A stretch of 64,000 bases of DNA from Lacibacter luteus (GCF_004118265.1 NZ_SDHW01000003.1:310001-374000), one strand, 5' to 3'; numbered from the stretch's first letter, positions 36,073 through 47,200 are shown. Program-made: numbers and translations. The notes: generated by a model not told the origin, from the letters alone.

Positions 36073-37010
36073 TGAATAGTGTTGACCTGTCTGAAGAACA
36101 ACGAATAGAACAAGCTATAGAATATTGCCTGTTGTTATTTGAGGAAGGAATGTTTGAAAGCCAAATTATAACTACAATACAGAATGTTTTTAAGTTAAGT
36201 AAAGTAAATGCTGAATTATCTTTTTTAAAAGCTAAGCAGTTAAATGCAAAAAAGTACAGTAAATCAAGGGTTAGAAAAGTTTGGATAGTAGCTGTCAATT
36301 TTATTTTAACGACGCTAACTTCTTTATTGATTTATATAGCAGCAGATGAAATGGAGAGTATAGTTTATAAAATTGTTGCTGCTTTGTTTGCACTAACCTC
36401 ATTTTCCAGTTTAATTATTCTGTTCAAACTTTTGTTTGAACGATTAGAGTTAAACAAAAATATTACAACTAAAAGCAGATCCAATCCAGTAATTTTTCAA
36501 ATACTTGTTATTGCTGTTTTCTTCTTTTGTGCCTTCCTGTTCATCTACAAAACAAAAGATGGGGAAGTTGATATCAATAAAATAAAAGAAATTAATCATT
36601 TGATTTTAAAAGAGAAAGTAAAAAAGGGAGAAACCGGTGGCAAAACATCCTATTATTATTACGAATTTTATTTTCATAATAATCCACATAAATTTCGGAT
36701 TCCGCAGCAGATATATAAATATTCGAATGAAAGAATTGGTGAAACCGATTTTAAAGTTGGAGATACTCTTTCTATTCAGGTACGTGAATTTGATTTGCCG
36801 GAATTTGAACAAAAAACAGATCCGACGGTCATAAATATTATTAATATAACTCTAAATGGGAGATTTGTCATTGATCATGTTAAACGAAATCTAAGTATAC
36901 GAAGGTCAAACCGAGAGAATTTTTCCTATGCAGCCATCGCCTTACTGATGATTGTTTTAGGAATTGTTTTTTTTGAAATTTATCAAAGGTATCTAAAGCC
37001 CAATCACTAA
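36069..37010 (+). CDS. Multi-pass membrane protein, unrecognised
   Basis: 313 residues with an N-terminal ~65-residue soluble helical region, transmembrane helices near 75-97, 103-122 and 143-162, a ~110-residue soluble domain (YYYYEFYFHNNPHKFRIP near 195-212) and a final helix near 285-305. No family recognised. Codon use is visibly more A/T-rich than its neighbours', which may mean later acquisition. It overlaps the MazG-like gene by 4 bp. Confidence 0.7.
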   Translation: MMNSVDLSEEQRIEQAIEYCLLLFEEGMFESQIITTIQNVFKLSKVNAELSFLKAKQLNAKKYSKSRVRKVWIVAVNFILTTLTSLLIYIAADEMESIVYKIVAALFALTSFSSLIILFKLLFERLELNKNITTKSRSNPVIFQILVIAVFFFCAFLFIYKTKDGEVDINKIKEINHLILKEKVKKGETGGKTSYYYYEFYFHNNPHKFRIPQQIYKYSNERIGETDFKVGDTLSIQVREFDLPEFEQKTDPTVINIINITLNGRFVIDHVKRNLSIRRSNRENFSYAAIALLMIVLGIVFFEIYQRYLKPNH

Positions 37011-37041
37011 CGTTACTGCATAAACTACCCTCCAAAACGCT

Positions 37042-37049
37042 TATCTTTG
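37042..37049 (+). promoter_or_regulatory. -7 box of the glyQS promoter
   Basis: TATCTTTG matches the TAnnTTTG consensus. The predicted transcript start lies near 37056, giving a 16-nt leader to ATG 37072. Confidence 0.65.
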
Positions 37050-37071
37050 CCCACCTTCAAAAACAGCGAAC

Positions 37072-38529
37072 ATGGCGAACGAAAAGCTTTTTGCAAATAT
37101 TATCTCTCACGCTAAGGAGTATGGCTATATTTTTCAGTCTTCAGAAATTTACGATGGTTTAAGTGCGGTGTACGATTACGGCCAGTACGGATCGCAGCTG
37201 AAGAAAAACATTCGTGATTTTTGGTGGAAAAGCATGACCCAGCTGCACGACAATATCGTTGGTATTGATGCGGCCATCTTTATGCATCCCACCACCTGGA
37301 AAGCCAGCGGCCACGTAGATAATTTCAGCGATCCCATGATCGATAACAAGGACAGTAAAAAACGCTACCGTGTAGATCATTTAATTGAAGGTTTTGCAGA
37401 AACACTGCCTGCTGCTGAAAATGCAGCTTTGATTGCAAAAATGGAACAGCTGTTAGCGGCAGATGATTTTGCCGGCATTAAACAGCTGATCGAGGATAAT
37501 AAGATCAAGTGTTCGGTAAGTGGCACTGCTAACTGGACCGATGTGCGTCAATTCAACCTCATGTTCTCCACCGAGTTTGGAGCTGTAAGCAGCGACAATC
37601 CGGACGATAATATTGTGTACCTGCGTCCCGAAACGGCACAGGGTATTTTTGTAAACTTCCTCAACGTGCAAAAAACCGGCCGTATGAAAATACCGTTTGG
37701 TATTGCACAAACAGGTAAAGCTTTTCGTAACGAAATTGTGGCCCGTCAGTTCATTTTTCGTATGCGAGAGTTTGAACAAATGGAGATGCAGTTTTTTGTT
37801 CGCCCCGGCACAGAACTGGATTGGTATGCAAAATGGAAAGAAACCCGTTTGCAATGGCATAAAGATCTTGGATTACCTGCTGAGAAATTGCGTTTTCACG
37901 ATCACGTAAAGCTGGCACACTACGCTAATGCAGCGGTTGATATTGAATTTGATTTCCCATTTGGCTGGAAAGAACTGGAAGGTATTCACTCCAGAACCGA
38001 TTACGACCTCCGTCGCCACCAGGAGTTCAGCAAAAAGAAAATGCAGTATTTCGATAACGATCTTAATGCAGAAGGTAAACCATACGGCAACTATATTCCT
38101 TATGTAGTTGAAACTTCGGTTGGTTTAGATCGTTTGTTCCTCACTGTGTTGAGCAATGCCTACCACGAAGAAGAAGTACCGACAGCGGAAGAAGGCAAAA
38201 CAGATGTTCGTACAGTTTTACGTCTTCCGGCTAAAATTGCTCCCATTAAGCTGGCGGTGTTTCCGCTAACTAAAAAAGACGGTTTGCCCGAACTGGCAGA
38301 AGACATTATTAAAGATTGCCGTCCGCATTTTGCCTGTTTTTACGAAGAGAAGGATGCAATCGGTAAGCGTTACCGCCGCCAGGATGCCATTGGAACTCCT
38401 TTCTGCGTAACAGTTGACCATCAAACCAAAGAAGATGGAACCGTTACCATCCGAAACAGGGATACTTTAGTACAGGAAAGAATACCCGCTTCAGCCGTTA
38501 AACAATTTATTATCAATTCTATTGCATAA
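37072..38529 (+). CDS. glyQS: Glycine--tRNA ligase
   Basis: 485 residues, a class II single-chain (homodimeric) glycyl-tRNA synthetase. Visible signatures are MHPTTWKASGHVDNFSDPM, motif 2 (FRNEIVARQFIFRMREFEQMEM, seen around residues 222-243), motif 3 (VETSVGLDRLFL), and the C-terminal anticodon-binding domain (PIKLAVFPLTKKDGL). It attaches glycine to tRNA-Gly in the cytoplasm. The two-subunit bacterial glyQ/glyS form is absent here. It has its own promoter. Confidence 0.97.
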   Translation: MANEKLFANIISHAKEYGYIFQSSEIYDGLSAVYDYGQYGSQLKKNIRDFWWKSMTQLHDNIVGIDAAIFMHPTTWKASGHVDNFSDPMIDNKDSKKRYRVDHLIEGFAETLPAAENAALIAKMEQLLAADDFAGIKQLIEDNKIKCSVSGTANWTDVRQFNLMFSTEFGAVSSDNPDDNIVYLRPETAQGIFVNFLNVQKTGRMKIPFGIAQTGKAFRNEIVARQFIFRMREFEQMEMQFFVRPGTELDWYAKWKETRLQWHKDLGLPAEKLRFHDHVKLAHYANAAVDIEFDFPFGWKELEGIHSRTDYDLRRHQEFSKKKMQYFDNDLNAEGKPYGNYIPYVVETSVGLDRLFLTVLSNAYHEEEVPTAEEGKTDVRTVLRLPAKIAPIKLAVFPLTKKDGLPELAEDIIKDCRPHFACFYEEKDAIGKRYRRQDAIGTPFCVTVDHQTKEDGTVTIRNRDTLVQERIPASAVKQFIINSIA

Positions 38530-38635
38530 TTGCTGGAAGTGAATTAATTTGCCCCCTGAGCGCTCAAATTTTTATTAGCAGACCCAAATCAATACTTGCA
38601 AACGGCAATGTTATTGACCTAAACTTTAGGAAGAA

Positions 38636-38989
38636 ATGATAGACCTTACTCAATTAACCCTTGAAATCCTAGGTTTCATACCAGGTGACATCTTTGGCCT
38701 AACACAATCAACCCTTGAAATTCATATCGTTCTTTTCGGTGGTTTGGTTTTTGTGAGCATGCTTGTTGGGTTCTTGTATGGCCGCAAGAGCATAAAGGCT
38801 AAAGAAAAGCGGATATTAGAAGTTGAAGAAGAGATGCTGGCTGCCCATCAGGAAATTCTGCAATATGCAAAAGCCAATAAGCAGCTGAAAGAAACCCTGG
38901 AAAAAGCAAAAATCCCTTATCCTGTTACCCGAATAGATGAGGAAGAAGATGAAAAAGTAAGAAAAATTCCTCTTGGTAAAATTGGATAA
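38636..38989 (+). CDS. Small single-pass membrane protein with coiled coil
   Basis: 117 residues. One transmembrane helix (residues about 30-50, IVLFGGLVFVSMLVGFLYG) is followed by a coiled-coil tail rich in E and K. The N-terminal 29 residues contain an 18-residue internal repeat: LTQLTLEI at 4-11 and LTQSTLEI at 22-29, with 18 of 20 identical DNA bases (38648-38667 and 38702-38721). A palindrome CCTAAACTTTAGG (38618-38630) precedes the ATG. Function unknown. Confidence 0.65.
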   Translation: MIDLTQLTLEILGFIPGDIFGLTQSTLEIHIVLFGGLVFVSMLVGFLYGRKSIKAKEKRILEVEEEMLAAHQEILQYAKANKQLKETLEKAKIPYPVTRIDEEEDEKVRKIPLGKIG

Positions 38990-39010
38990 CTTCAATAAAC
39001 GAAATAAAAA

Positions 39011-39035
39011 AAAGAGCCATTTGGCTCTTTTTTTT
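39011..39035. terminator. Bidirectional terminator between convergent genes
   Basis: AAAGAGCC (39011-39018) pairs with GGCTCTTT (39023-39030), loop ATTT, with A and T runs on both sides. It serves the small membrane protein gene and the subtilase gene. Confidence 0.9.
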
Positions 39036-39053
39036 ATTGACTGTATGTTTAGC

Positions 39054-42000
39054 TTATAACTTGCCTTTCGTTATTTTCTTCGTGTATTTTTCTTTCCCTT
39101 TTGTATCTCTTATTTCTACAAAGTAAATACCCTGTGGCAGTTGGCTGATGTTGATTCTTGTGTCGCTGTAATCTGTTTGCAGCAGTTTCATTTCCTGGCC
39201 AATACTGTTTACGATACGTACTGTAATTGAACGCACCTGTGGTTTATTGCCTACATCAATCATTAAGTTGCCCGCCTCATCAGGAAAAACGTTTTTAATA
39301 AATACGCCTGTTTCCGGCACGTTGGGTACATCGGTTACCAGTTGTGTTAAACCCATATCTACAGCATTGATCCAGAATTCGGAGAAGCTTTTTACTTTAA
39401 ACTCTGCATAATAGCCGTTGTTAAATGGCACAACATCAACTTTACCCGAATCAATAAACTGGAAAGTGCCATCTGTACCATCGTTAAGTAACCCGTTTTC
39501 GAACGAGGCGTAACCGCTGTATTTTGTTACTGCCGCAAGAAACGCATCGGTCAACTTAATGCAACCCGTGCAACTTGTTGCAGATAGTAACCTGACAACT
39601 TCCTGTTCTGTAAAATACAATCGTACAAGCACACTGTCGGTTGGTGCATTTGCAGAGCTGATGACAAGATTACGATCGAGATAATACTGGTTGTTCATGT
39701 AGCGCACAGGGTTCGTATTGATGTAAACACTAACATCGGTGCTGCCAAGATTTTGTCCTAATGGATTGATAGATGCAATACGGTTACCGCCGCTGTTAAA
39801 ATGTACCCAGTTATTACCGGTTACTGTTTGGTTGTTATTTATAACATCAGCACCGGTGTAAACTGTTACTTTATCAAAGATGTGGATATCATCAATGCCC
39901 GCACCTTCGTATTGTGTTAATTCATCGCTTTCCAAAACAAAACGGAAACGGATATTAGCTGCATTCGGCAACTCTGTACTCGATACATGCCAGCGCTGTA
40001 TACTTTTTCTCCACGATTGATTATTACTCGAATCGAACCAGTTGGTTCCGTTAACAGCTGTTAAACGTTGCCAGTTGTTACCATTATCAATACTGTATTC
40101 AAGCGAATGATAATCGCAATTACAATTATCTTCCTGTTGCGATATATGACTAAAGCTTAGAACAGGTTGTGTTAAACCACTCAGGTTAAAGCATGGAGAA
40201 TAGAGATAAGCAATTTCATTTTGTTTGTATCCGCCGTTTAAAGTGTTGTACCAGCCTTTGCCTTCGCTTGCCGATCTGTTCATGAGCGATTTATCGGGTT
40301 TACCCCAGCGCCAGCTGCTGTAACTTAACGTGTCGGTAAACCAGTTGCCGTTGCTGTTATTAAAACGTTCGAGATATGGAAATGTATTTACAACAGCACT
40401 GCTGTAAACGTACTGATTGGTAATGCTGTCGTTTACAGGATAATCATCACCTGGTAATTGAACCCATGCGTCAATTTTATGTGCTTTTAAAACAGATAAG
40501 TCGGCAGTTGTGGTAAACGTATAATTTATTTCGCTGTTGGCAGGTAACGAACTGATGCTGCCTGCAACAGCCGTTCCATTATTAATGCGGTAGTAAACCG
40601 GTACGTTATTAAATACAGATGCAGTTGTATTTTTTACTTTGATGGTTACAGCAGTTGCACCTGCATTGCAAAGGAATGTGTCTGGTGCAATCAACTGTGT
40701 CAATAACACATCGTTGTTTGTTTGTACAATCCGTAAATCGTCGAAAGTAAAACCATCGTCCATGTCGGTTGCGTCAAGATCGTAGGTGGCGTTGTTGGCA
40801 GACGTTGTACTCTGCTGGTCGAATCGGATTTGAAAACTTGAACTTAATGTTTGTCCGAGTTCATTAATATTAATGCTGATTCTTTTTGTGTCGCCAGGCT
40901 TACCTTGATTTGCGGAAAGATCATATATTTTCACCCAAGGTTGTACATCGCTGCCACGCATCCAAACAGCAGTTCCGGGTTGTTTTAATTGCCCGTGATT
41001 TTTAAAATTGAAATCGAAACGTAAACCTTGTGCGGCAGTATAGTTGCTAAGGTTTACTGTAGCCGATAATTGATTGTTTGCTAATGTGCCGTTGTAAGTT
41101 ATCGCATCTAATGTAATAGCTTTACCTCCGTTTACAGCAACACCACTGTTTACAAAAGTGCGCAGGCGGCCATTGTTGCCGGTAGTAAAATCAAAAGCAG
41201 GTAAGCTGTTTAATGCAAAAAAACTTGTTTTGTATTCTGATGTATCAGCAGCTTCAAATGTTTCAATAAAAGGTAACAGCACCGGAGCATTCGCAACATG
41301 TCGTACGGTATAAGTAAACTCATCATTTGCTGTTTGAGCATCGCCTGTTTGTTTTACGGTTACCTTAACGCTGTACGTTCCGGGAACAACAAAGTTTGCA
41401 GGTGTGGTAAAAGTGTAATTTGCAGTTCCTCCTGCTGCAATAGCCGCAGATGATATTTCAGAAATAACAGCACCTCCGTTTATTTGATAGGTTAATGTAT
41501 AACTGCCGCTTGTTGCAGCATCGTCGAGATTTTTAATACGCACTGTTACAGGATGTGCAGCCGTTAACGCATTGCTCGTAAATAGTCGCCCGTTTAACGG
41601 AGAAAGTAGAGAGTCTATTTTTAAATCTTTATCAAATTCAGCAGCAGTACAGGGAGTGCTACCTGTAGGTGTAATTGTTCTTGCAGTTGCTCTTATGCCA
41701 ATCGAATCGTTTATGCGTGCACGTACTGTAAACCAGTATGCCTGTGTTTTATTTAAGCCATTTACACGATAGCTGGTACTTGTAGTTGTACCCAATGATA
41801 AAAAACTCCCGTTTTGTACTTGCAATACTTCATAATCGGTAGCTCCGGTTACAGTAGCCCAACTAAGGTTTACATACCCCTCGCAAGGAGCTGCAACGGT
41901 AATTACAGGACTTGAAAGAATTGTAAAAGTACCGGACATCGTTACAGTAGTACCAGTACCATTTCGGGTTACCCTTATTTTCCCTTTGTTTGTGGGTGTA

Positions 42001-44159
42001 TTAGGAACAATCCAAACATACCTGTTTGTACTTGCAGAAACATTGTTATTAATTACTGACCAAGATACTCCTTCATCCAACGATACTTCAATTGTAAACG
42101 AATTATTGCTGTTATCGCTGGCATTCCATCGAATTACTTCCGAAGTGGCGGGACCGATTTTTTCTCCTCCAACAGGGTATTCAAGTTTTATTTCATTTCT
42201 AAGAAACTCATATGTAACAAAATACTCCTGTGGCCCGGTTGGGATTGTACTACCGTTCACCTGAATGGTAATATTTGAGCCGGGATTTGAAAATGTAACC
42301 TGCTCTATATTGTTAATATTATCGATACCACGAACGGCATTGTTATTAACAGTACCGGGTGAAGGATTCAATATCCATGGTTGGTAGGTTGTAACTCCAT
42401 CTGTAACGGTAAGGTCAAGATCGTTTACCAATGCTTTTGGCGCCAATGGTGAAGCTTCTTTATCGTGCCAGTACAACATCACTTTTACCTGTGTGGTTCC
42501 AGGCGGTACTGCGATTATTTGAGATTGTAAAGTGCCTGTTGTTATACTATTACTGTAATAACGTACTTGCTCAATGGCTTCTACCGCTTTTCTCGGGTTA
42601 ATTAAACCGAAGCCCCAGTTATAATCGGGTCCGGGGTTTCCACGGTCATCGCCTGTGTTACAAATGATCGCTTTTAACAATGCCGATTTCGGAAGGCTGT
42701 TTGCATGAATTTGTTTATAGCGTTCTGTTAGCAAAGCCCAAACACCTGTAACAAAAGGAGCTGAGTGGCTGGTACCATAACCGCCAGCATATCCATTATT
42801 CGATGAAGTGGAAACAACATTATATCCACTGGCTACAATTTCAGGCTTAATACGTCCGTCTTTTACGGGTCCACGACTTGAACTTACATTTAGTGTATCG
42901 CTGTCAATGGAGTAATCGCCAACATCTAAAACATTCTTCGCTACCTGGTACCCACTTTTGATTGTTGCAAAAGAAGCAGGATAAGGAGAACAGGTTTTAC
43001 CGCCATCGTTGCCACAGGCGAATATATGTTGCAGAAAAGGATTGTTACGCATTTGCAGGTCGGCATACAAACTCAGTTCGTTGTACTCGCTGTTACCTGG
43101 ACAATTCGCCAAACCATTATAATACGAGTTGTTGGTAACTGTCATCTTATAATCAGCAAAATATAGTCCCGACTTAATAAGAATATTATCATAGAAATCA
43201 GCAATTACAACTGCCTTAGGAGCAGCTCCTCCGTAACGTTCAACAATTAATCCTTTGCCAATAACAGAACCTGTTACAAGCCGTCCGTGGTTATACGAAA
43301 TAAACACGGGGTTACGATTAATGAGATTGTCGTCATTGTCAAGATGGCTGGGATTTGCATCATCTCCAACGCCGACAAATACACCAGAGCCGGATAGTTT
43401 TCTTCCGGAAGTTTGACTGCCGGTAAGATTGGTCAGTCCAAACATTTGCCTCTCCCTTCCGTTTAATGGTTGCACTTTTAAAAAAGAAAGATTAATATAT
43501 GCTACAAACGGAAGTTCACTCACAGCTTTAATAATAGTTGATGAAATTGAAACCTGTGCCAACCCTTGGTTAAGGAAGTCGCTTTTTGTAAGCTGAACCC
43601 CTAAGCCTTCCAGTTTGCTTTTTACATCAGTCCATTTAACGCCTTGTACAAGTTGTAGATTAAGTAAAGTAGAAACCTCCTGTTTGTTGTCGGATAAATA
43701 AACGATCAATTCATTTCCCAGTTTTGCTTCAGCTGGCATTTGTACAAAAGCTCTTACACCGGCATTGTACAATTGAGAAAACAACGGCAGTTTTTTCATA
43801 CGTACCTGGTAAACATTATCAGGTAAATAGGTAAGTAATTCAACTCCAATTTCTTTAAGCAATAGTTGTTGGGCGTTGGTAGTTGGTTTTTCAAATGCAA
43901 GTAAAGAATAACTCCACTCGCCCATTCTGCCTTTACGAAATTCGTTATTAATGCTTTCAACAGTCATGTTTTCCCTAACTGTTAAGTCGCCGGTTTTTAA
44001 CCGGATGGTTGTTATGCTTTTTTGCGCATAAAGCGAAAAGGAAAGGCTGGAGAACAACAGAAACACAATTAAGATCCTGCAACCAGAATATAAAGTCCCC
44101 AAAGTTGTTTTTTGAAATAATCTACGTAAAAGAAGGAAAGGCGGATATGCGTATTTCAT
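39054..44159 (-). CDS. Secreted S8 (subtilisin-like) protease with T9SS sorting domain
   Basis: 1701 residues. After the signal peptide (ends SLYAQ) a propeptide-like region precedes the subtilase domain: Asp in GVGDDANPSHLD (near 265), His in YNHGRLVTG (near 290) and Ser in GYGTSHSAPFVTGVWAL (near 465), the full triad. Fibronectin-III-like and CARDB-like beta modules follow. The C-terminus (VFIKNVFPDEAGNLMIDVG onward) is a T9SS type A sorting domain. It is a cell-surface or secreted protease. ATG 44159 is chosen because a -7 box lies just upstream of it. Confidence 0.92.
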   Translation of the reverse strand: MKYAYPPFLLLRRLFQKTTLGTLYSGCRILIVFLLFSSLSFSLYAQKSITTIRLKTGDLTVRENMTVESINNEFRKGRMGEWSYSLLAFEKPTTNAQQLLLKEIGVELLTYLPDNVYQVRMKKLPLFSQLYNAGVRAFVQMPAEAKLGNELIVYLSDNKQEVSTLLNLQLVQGVKWTDVKSKLEGLGVQLTKSDFLNQGLAQVSISSTIIKAVSELPFVAYINLSFLKVQPLNGRERQMFGLTNLTGSQTSGRKLSGSGVFVGVGDDANPSHLDNDDNLINRNPVFISYNHGRLVTGSVIGKGLIVERYGGAAPKAVVIADFYDNILIKSGLYFADYKMTVTNNSYYNGLANCPGNSEYNELSLYADLQMRNNPFLQHIFACGNDGGKTCSPYPASFATIKSGYQVAKNVLDVGDYSIDSDTLNVSSSRGPVKDGRIKPEIVASGYNVVSTSSNNGYAGGYGTSHSAPFVTGVWALLTERYKQIHANSLPKSALLKAIICNTGDDRGNPGPDYNWGFGLINPRKAVEAIEQVRYYSNSITTGTLQSQIIAVPPGTTQVKVMLYWHDKEASPLAPKALVNDLDLTVTDGVTTYQPWILNPSPGTVNNNAVRGIDNINNIEQVTFSNPGSNITIQVNGSTIPTGPQEYFVTYEFLRNEIKLEYPVGGEKIGPATSEVIRWNASDNSNNSFTIEVSLDEGVSWSVINNNVSASTNRYVWIVPNTPTNKGKIRVTRNGTGTTVTMSGTFTILSSPVITVAAPCEGYVNLSWATVTGATDYEVLQVQNGSFLSLGTTTSTSYRVNGLNKTQAYWFTVRARINDSIGIRATARTITPTGSTPCTAAEFDKDLKIDSLLSPLNGRLFTSNALTAAHPVTVRIKNLDDAATSGSYTLTYQINGGAVISEISSAAIAAGGTANYTFTTPANFVVPGTYSVKVTVKQTGDAQTANDEFTYTVRHVANAPVLLPFIETFEAADTSEYKTSFFALNSLPAFDFTTGNNGRLRTFVNSGVAVNGGKAITLDAITYNGTLANNQLSATVNLSNYTAAQGLRFDFNFKNHGQLKQPGTAVWMRGSDVQPWVKIYDLSANQGKPGDTKRISININELGQTLSSSFQIRFDQQSTTSANNATYDLDATDMDDGFTFDDLRIVQTNNDVLLTQLIAPDTFLCNAGATAVTIKVKNTTASVFNNVPVYYRINNGTAVAGSISSLPANSEINYTFTTTADLSVLKAHKIDAWVQLPGDDYPVNDSITNQYVYSSAVVNTFPYLERFNNSNGNWFTDTLSYSSWRWGKPDKSLMNRSASEGKGWYNTLNGGYKQNEIAYLYSPCFNLSGLTQPVLSFSHISQQEDNCNCDYHSLEYSIDNGNNWQRLTAVNGTNWFDSSNNQSWRKSIQRWHVSSTELPNAANIRFRFVLESDELTQYEGAGIDDIHIFDKVTVYTGADVINNNQTVTGNNWVHFNSGGNRIASINPLGQNLGSTDVSVYINTNPVRYMNNQYYLDRNLVISSANAPTDSVLVRLYFTEQEVVRLLSATSCTGCIKLTDAFLAAVTKYSGYASFENGLLNDGTDGTFQFIDSGKVDVVPFNNGYYAEFKVKSFSEFWINAVDMGLTQLVTDVPNVPETGVFIKNVFPDEAGNLMIDVGNKPQVRSITVRIVNSIGQEMKLLQTDYSDTRINISQLPQGIYFVEIRDTKGKEKYTKKITKGKL

Positions 44160-44188
44160 GGAACAGGTTTTCAGAATTTGGATTAACT

Positions 44189-44196
44189 CAAAAATA
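44189..44196 (-). promoter_or_regulatory. -7 box for the subtilase gene
   Basis: The minus strand reads TATTTTTG, matching TAnnTTTG. The predicted start near 44182 gives a 23-nt leader to ATG 44159 and rules out a start at 44210. Confidence 0.65.
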
Positions 44197-44263
44197 GGTA
44201 ATATAACCATAAAACGAAAGCTTTTGAGCGATTAGTTCTTATGGAAGATAAAGGCCGCCTTTG

Positions 44264-44271
44264 TATCTTTG
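44264..44271 (+). promoter_or_regulatory. -7 box of mfd, directly before the start codon
   Basis: TATCTTTG matches TAnnTTTG, and its last base is 6 nt before the GTG at 44278. The transcript should begin at or next to the start codon. Confidence 0.65.
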
Positions 44272-44277
44272 CCGCCT

Positions 44278-47200
44278 GTGAATTTTGAGTTGTTGCAGCA
44301 AAAGTTTAGTGATGACCCCCGCCTTTTTCAACTGGCGGACAGGCTTTCTTTTGCCCAAACGCAACGCATCTATCTCAAAAACCTGCTGGGAAGTGCTTCG
44401 CAGTTTGTAGCAGCTTCGGTGTTTAATCATCCATCTCAGGAAAATTACAACCACCTGTTTATTGTAAACGATGCGGAAGAGGCGGCTTACTTCCACAATT
44501 CGCTGGAGAGTATTACCAACGAACTCAACCTGTTTTATTTCCCGTCATCGTTCAAACATCCCAAGAATTTCCGGCTGCTCAACTCATCGCATGTAATGTT
44601 GCGTACGGAAGCGTTGACGAAGTTTTCCATGCCCACAGGCCAACGTGTTGGAGCAATGGTCACTTATCCCGATGCGTTGTTTGAAAAAGTTGTGTTGCCC
44701 AAAAAACTGCAAGGCAATATGCTGCTCATCAAAACCAACGACACGCTTGACGTTGACAACATGATGGGCTTTTTGGTTGATCTTGGTTTTACAAGAACTG
44801 ATTTTGTGTACCAGCCCGGGCAGTTTGCCGTACGTGGTGGTATCCTCGATATTTATTCATTCGGTAATGAGAAACCATATCGTATTGAGTTGTTTGGCAA
44901 CGATGTGGACAGCATCCGCATCTTTGATCCCGAAACACAGTTGAGCGAACGGAGATTGGTGCAGGTAAGCATCATTCCCAATGTGGAAACGCAATTTGAA
45001 AGTGGAGAGAAGGTTTCGTTGTTTGATTTCCTTCCGGAAAACACCGTTGTGTGGGTGAAAGATTTTGATGTGGTGAAGGAGCGACTACTCACTATGGAAG
45101 AAGATCTGGAGCAGTTCCTGAAATTACCTGCATCGAAACAGGATCATGATGAAGATGATCGACTGGAAAAAATTGATCTGAACGAACAAGATTTTATCAC
45201 TGCTGCAATCGTTGAAAAACAAGTACAGCAATATCATACAATTGAGTTTGGTTATGAACCGCACTTGTTAAACACTGTTGAAGAACAGAACAGGTTCGTG
45301 TTGGAATATCATACCAAATTACAACCTGCATTTAATCGTCGCTTTGAATTACTGATAAGTGATTTGAAGAGTTGGAGTACAAAGAAATTCGAGTTATTCA
45401 TCTTCGCCGAAAATCCTAAACAACTCGAAAGGCTGCACAGCATCTTTGCTGATCTGAAAGCAGAAATACCCTTCACTCCAATTGCATTGGCAATTCATGA
45501 AGGGTTTATTGATGAAGGCCTGAAGATCGTTTGCTATACCGATCATGAAATTTTTCAGCGTTATCATAAGTACAAAGTCAAGCAGGCGTATAACAAGAGC
45601 AAGGCATTAACCATTCGTGCATTAAAAGAATTGCAGCCCGGCGATTATGTAACGCATATCGATCATGGTGTGGGTACATATAGTGGTTTGCAGAAGATAG
45701 AAGTGAATGGTGTAATGCAGGAAGCTGTGCGGCTGATCTATAAAGACAGTGATATTTTGTATGTGAACATCAACTCACTCCACAAAATTTCGAAATACAC
45801 CGGTAAGGAAGGTAGTGTTCCCAAGATCAACAAACTCGGCAGCGATGCATGGCAGCGACTGAAGGAAAAAACAAAAACGAAAGTAAAAGAGATCGCTTTC
45901 GATTTGATTCAACTGTATGCACAGCGAAAAGCACAGGAAGGTTTTGCACATACTCCCGACAGTTATTTGCAAACGGAACTGGAAGCTTCGTTCATGTATG
46001 AAGACACGCCTGATCAGAGCAAAGCAACGGCTGACGTAAAGAAAGATATGGAATCGCCATCACCAATGGATCGTTTGGTGTGTGGTGATGTTGGTTTTGG
46101 TAAAACAGAAATTGCAATCCGTGCAGCGTTCAAAACTGTGTGCGATGGAAAGCAGGCTGCCATCATGGTGCCAACAACCATTCTTGCTTATCAACACTAC
46201 AAAACATTTAAAGATCGACTTAAAGATTTTCCTGTCACAGTTGATTATGTGAACCGTTTCAAATCAACCAAAGAGAAGAAAGAAACCTACAAGCAGTTAG
46301 AGGAAGGCAAAGTTGACATCATCGTTGGTACACATGCCTTGCTGGCAAAAGATGTACACTTTAAGAATCTTGGTTTACTGGTAGTGGATGAAGAACAGAA
46401 GTTTGGTGTAGGGCATAAAGAAAAAATTAAAACACTCAAGACGAATGTAGATTCGCTCACACTAACGGCTACACCTATTCCACGTACGTTGCAATTCAGT
46501 TTGATGGGTGCAAGAGATCTCAGCATTATGAACACGCCACCGCCTAACCGTCAGCCGATACAAACGGAAGTGCAGGTGTTCCAGGAAGATTTTATTCGTG
46601 ATGCAGTTTATTTCGAAACAGAACGTGGCGGGCAAGTCTTCTTTATTCATAATCGTATTGCTGGGTTAGCGGAGATGGCTGCTATCATTCAACGTTTGTG
46701 TCCCGACCTCAGCATTGGTTTTGCACACGGACAAATGGAAGGTCATGAACTGGAAGAACGCATCTTCGATTTTATCGATAAGAAATACGATGTACTTGTT
46801 TGTACAAACATTGTAGAAAGTGGTGTGGACATTCCGAATGTAAACACCATCATGATCAACAATGCCCATCAGTTTGGTTTAAGCGATCTGCACCAGTTGC
46901 GTGGACGTGTAGGCCGCAGCAACAAAAAAGCATTCTGTTATTTGCTGGCGCCACCCATGAGTACATTACCGAACGATAGTCGTAAGCGTTTGCAAACATT
47001 GGAACAACACAGCGAATTGGGAAGCGGTTTCCAGATAGCCATGCGTGATCTGGATATTCGTGGTGCAGGTAATATGCTTGGCGGTGAGCAAAGTGGTTTT
47101 ATGGCCGAGATCGGTTTTGAAATGTATCAGAAAGTATTGGATGAAGCCATTCGTGAATTGAAACGTACCAAGTTCCGTGAACTGTTTAAAGAAGAAATTC

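Noticed and set aside
38557-38566. Palindrome TGAGCGCTCA in the small membrane protein leader
   Set aside because: A single 10-bp palindrome without partner sites is likely to be chance.
44160-44210. Longer start for the subtilase
   Set aside because: It would begin upstream of the -7 box at 44189-44196.
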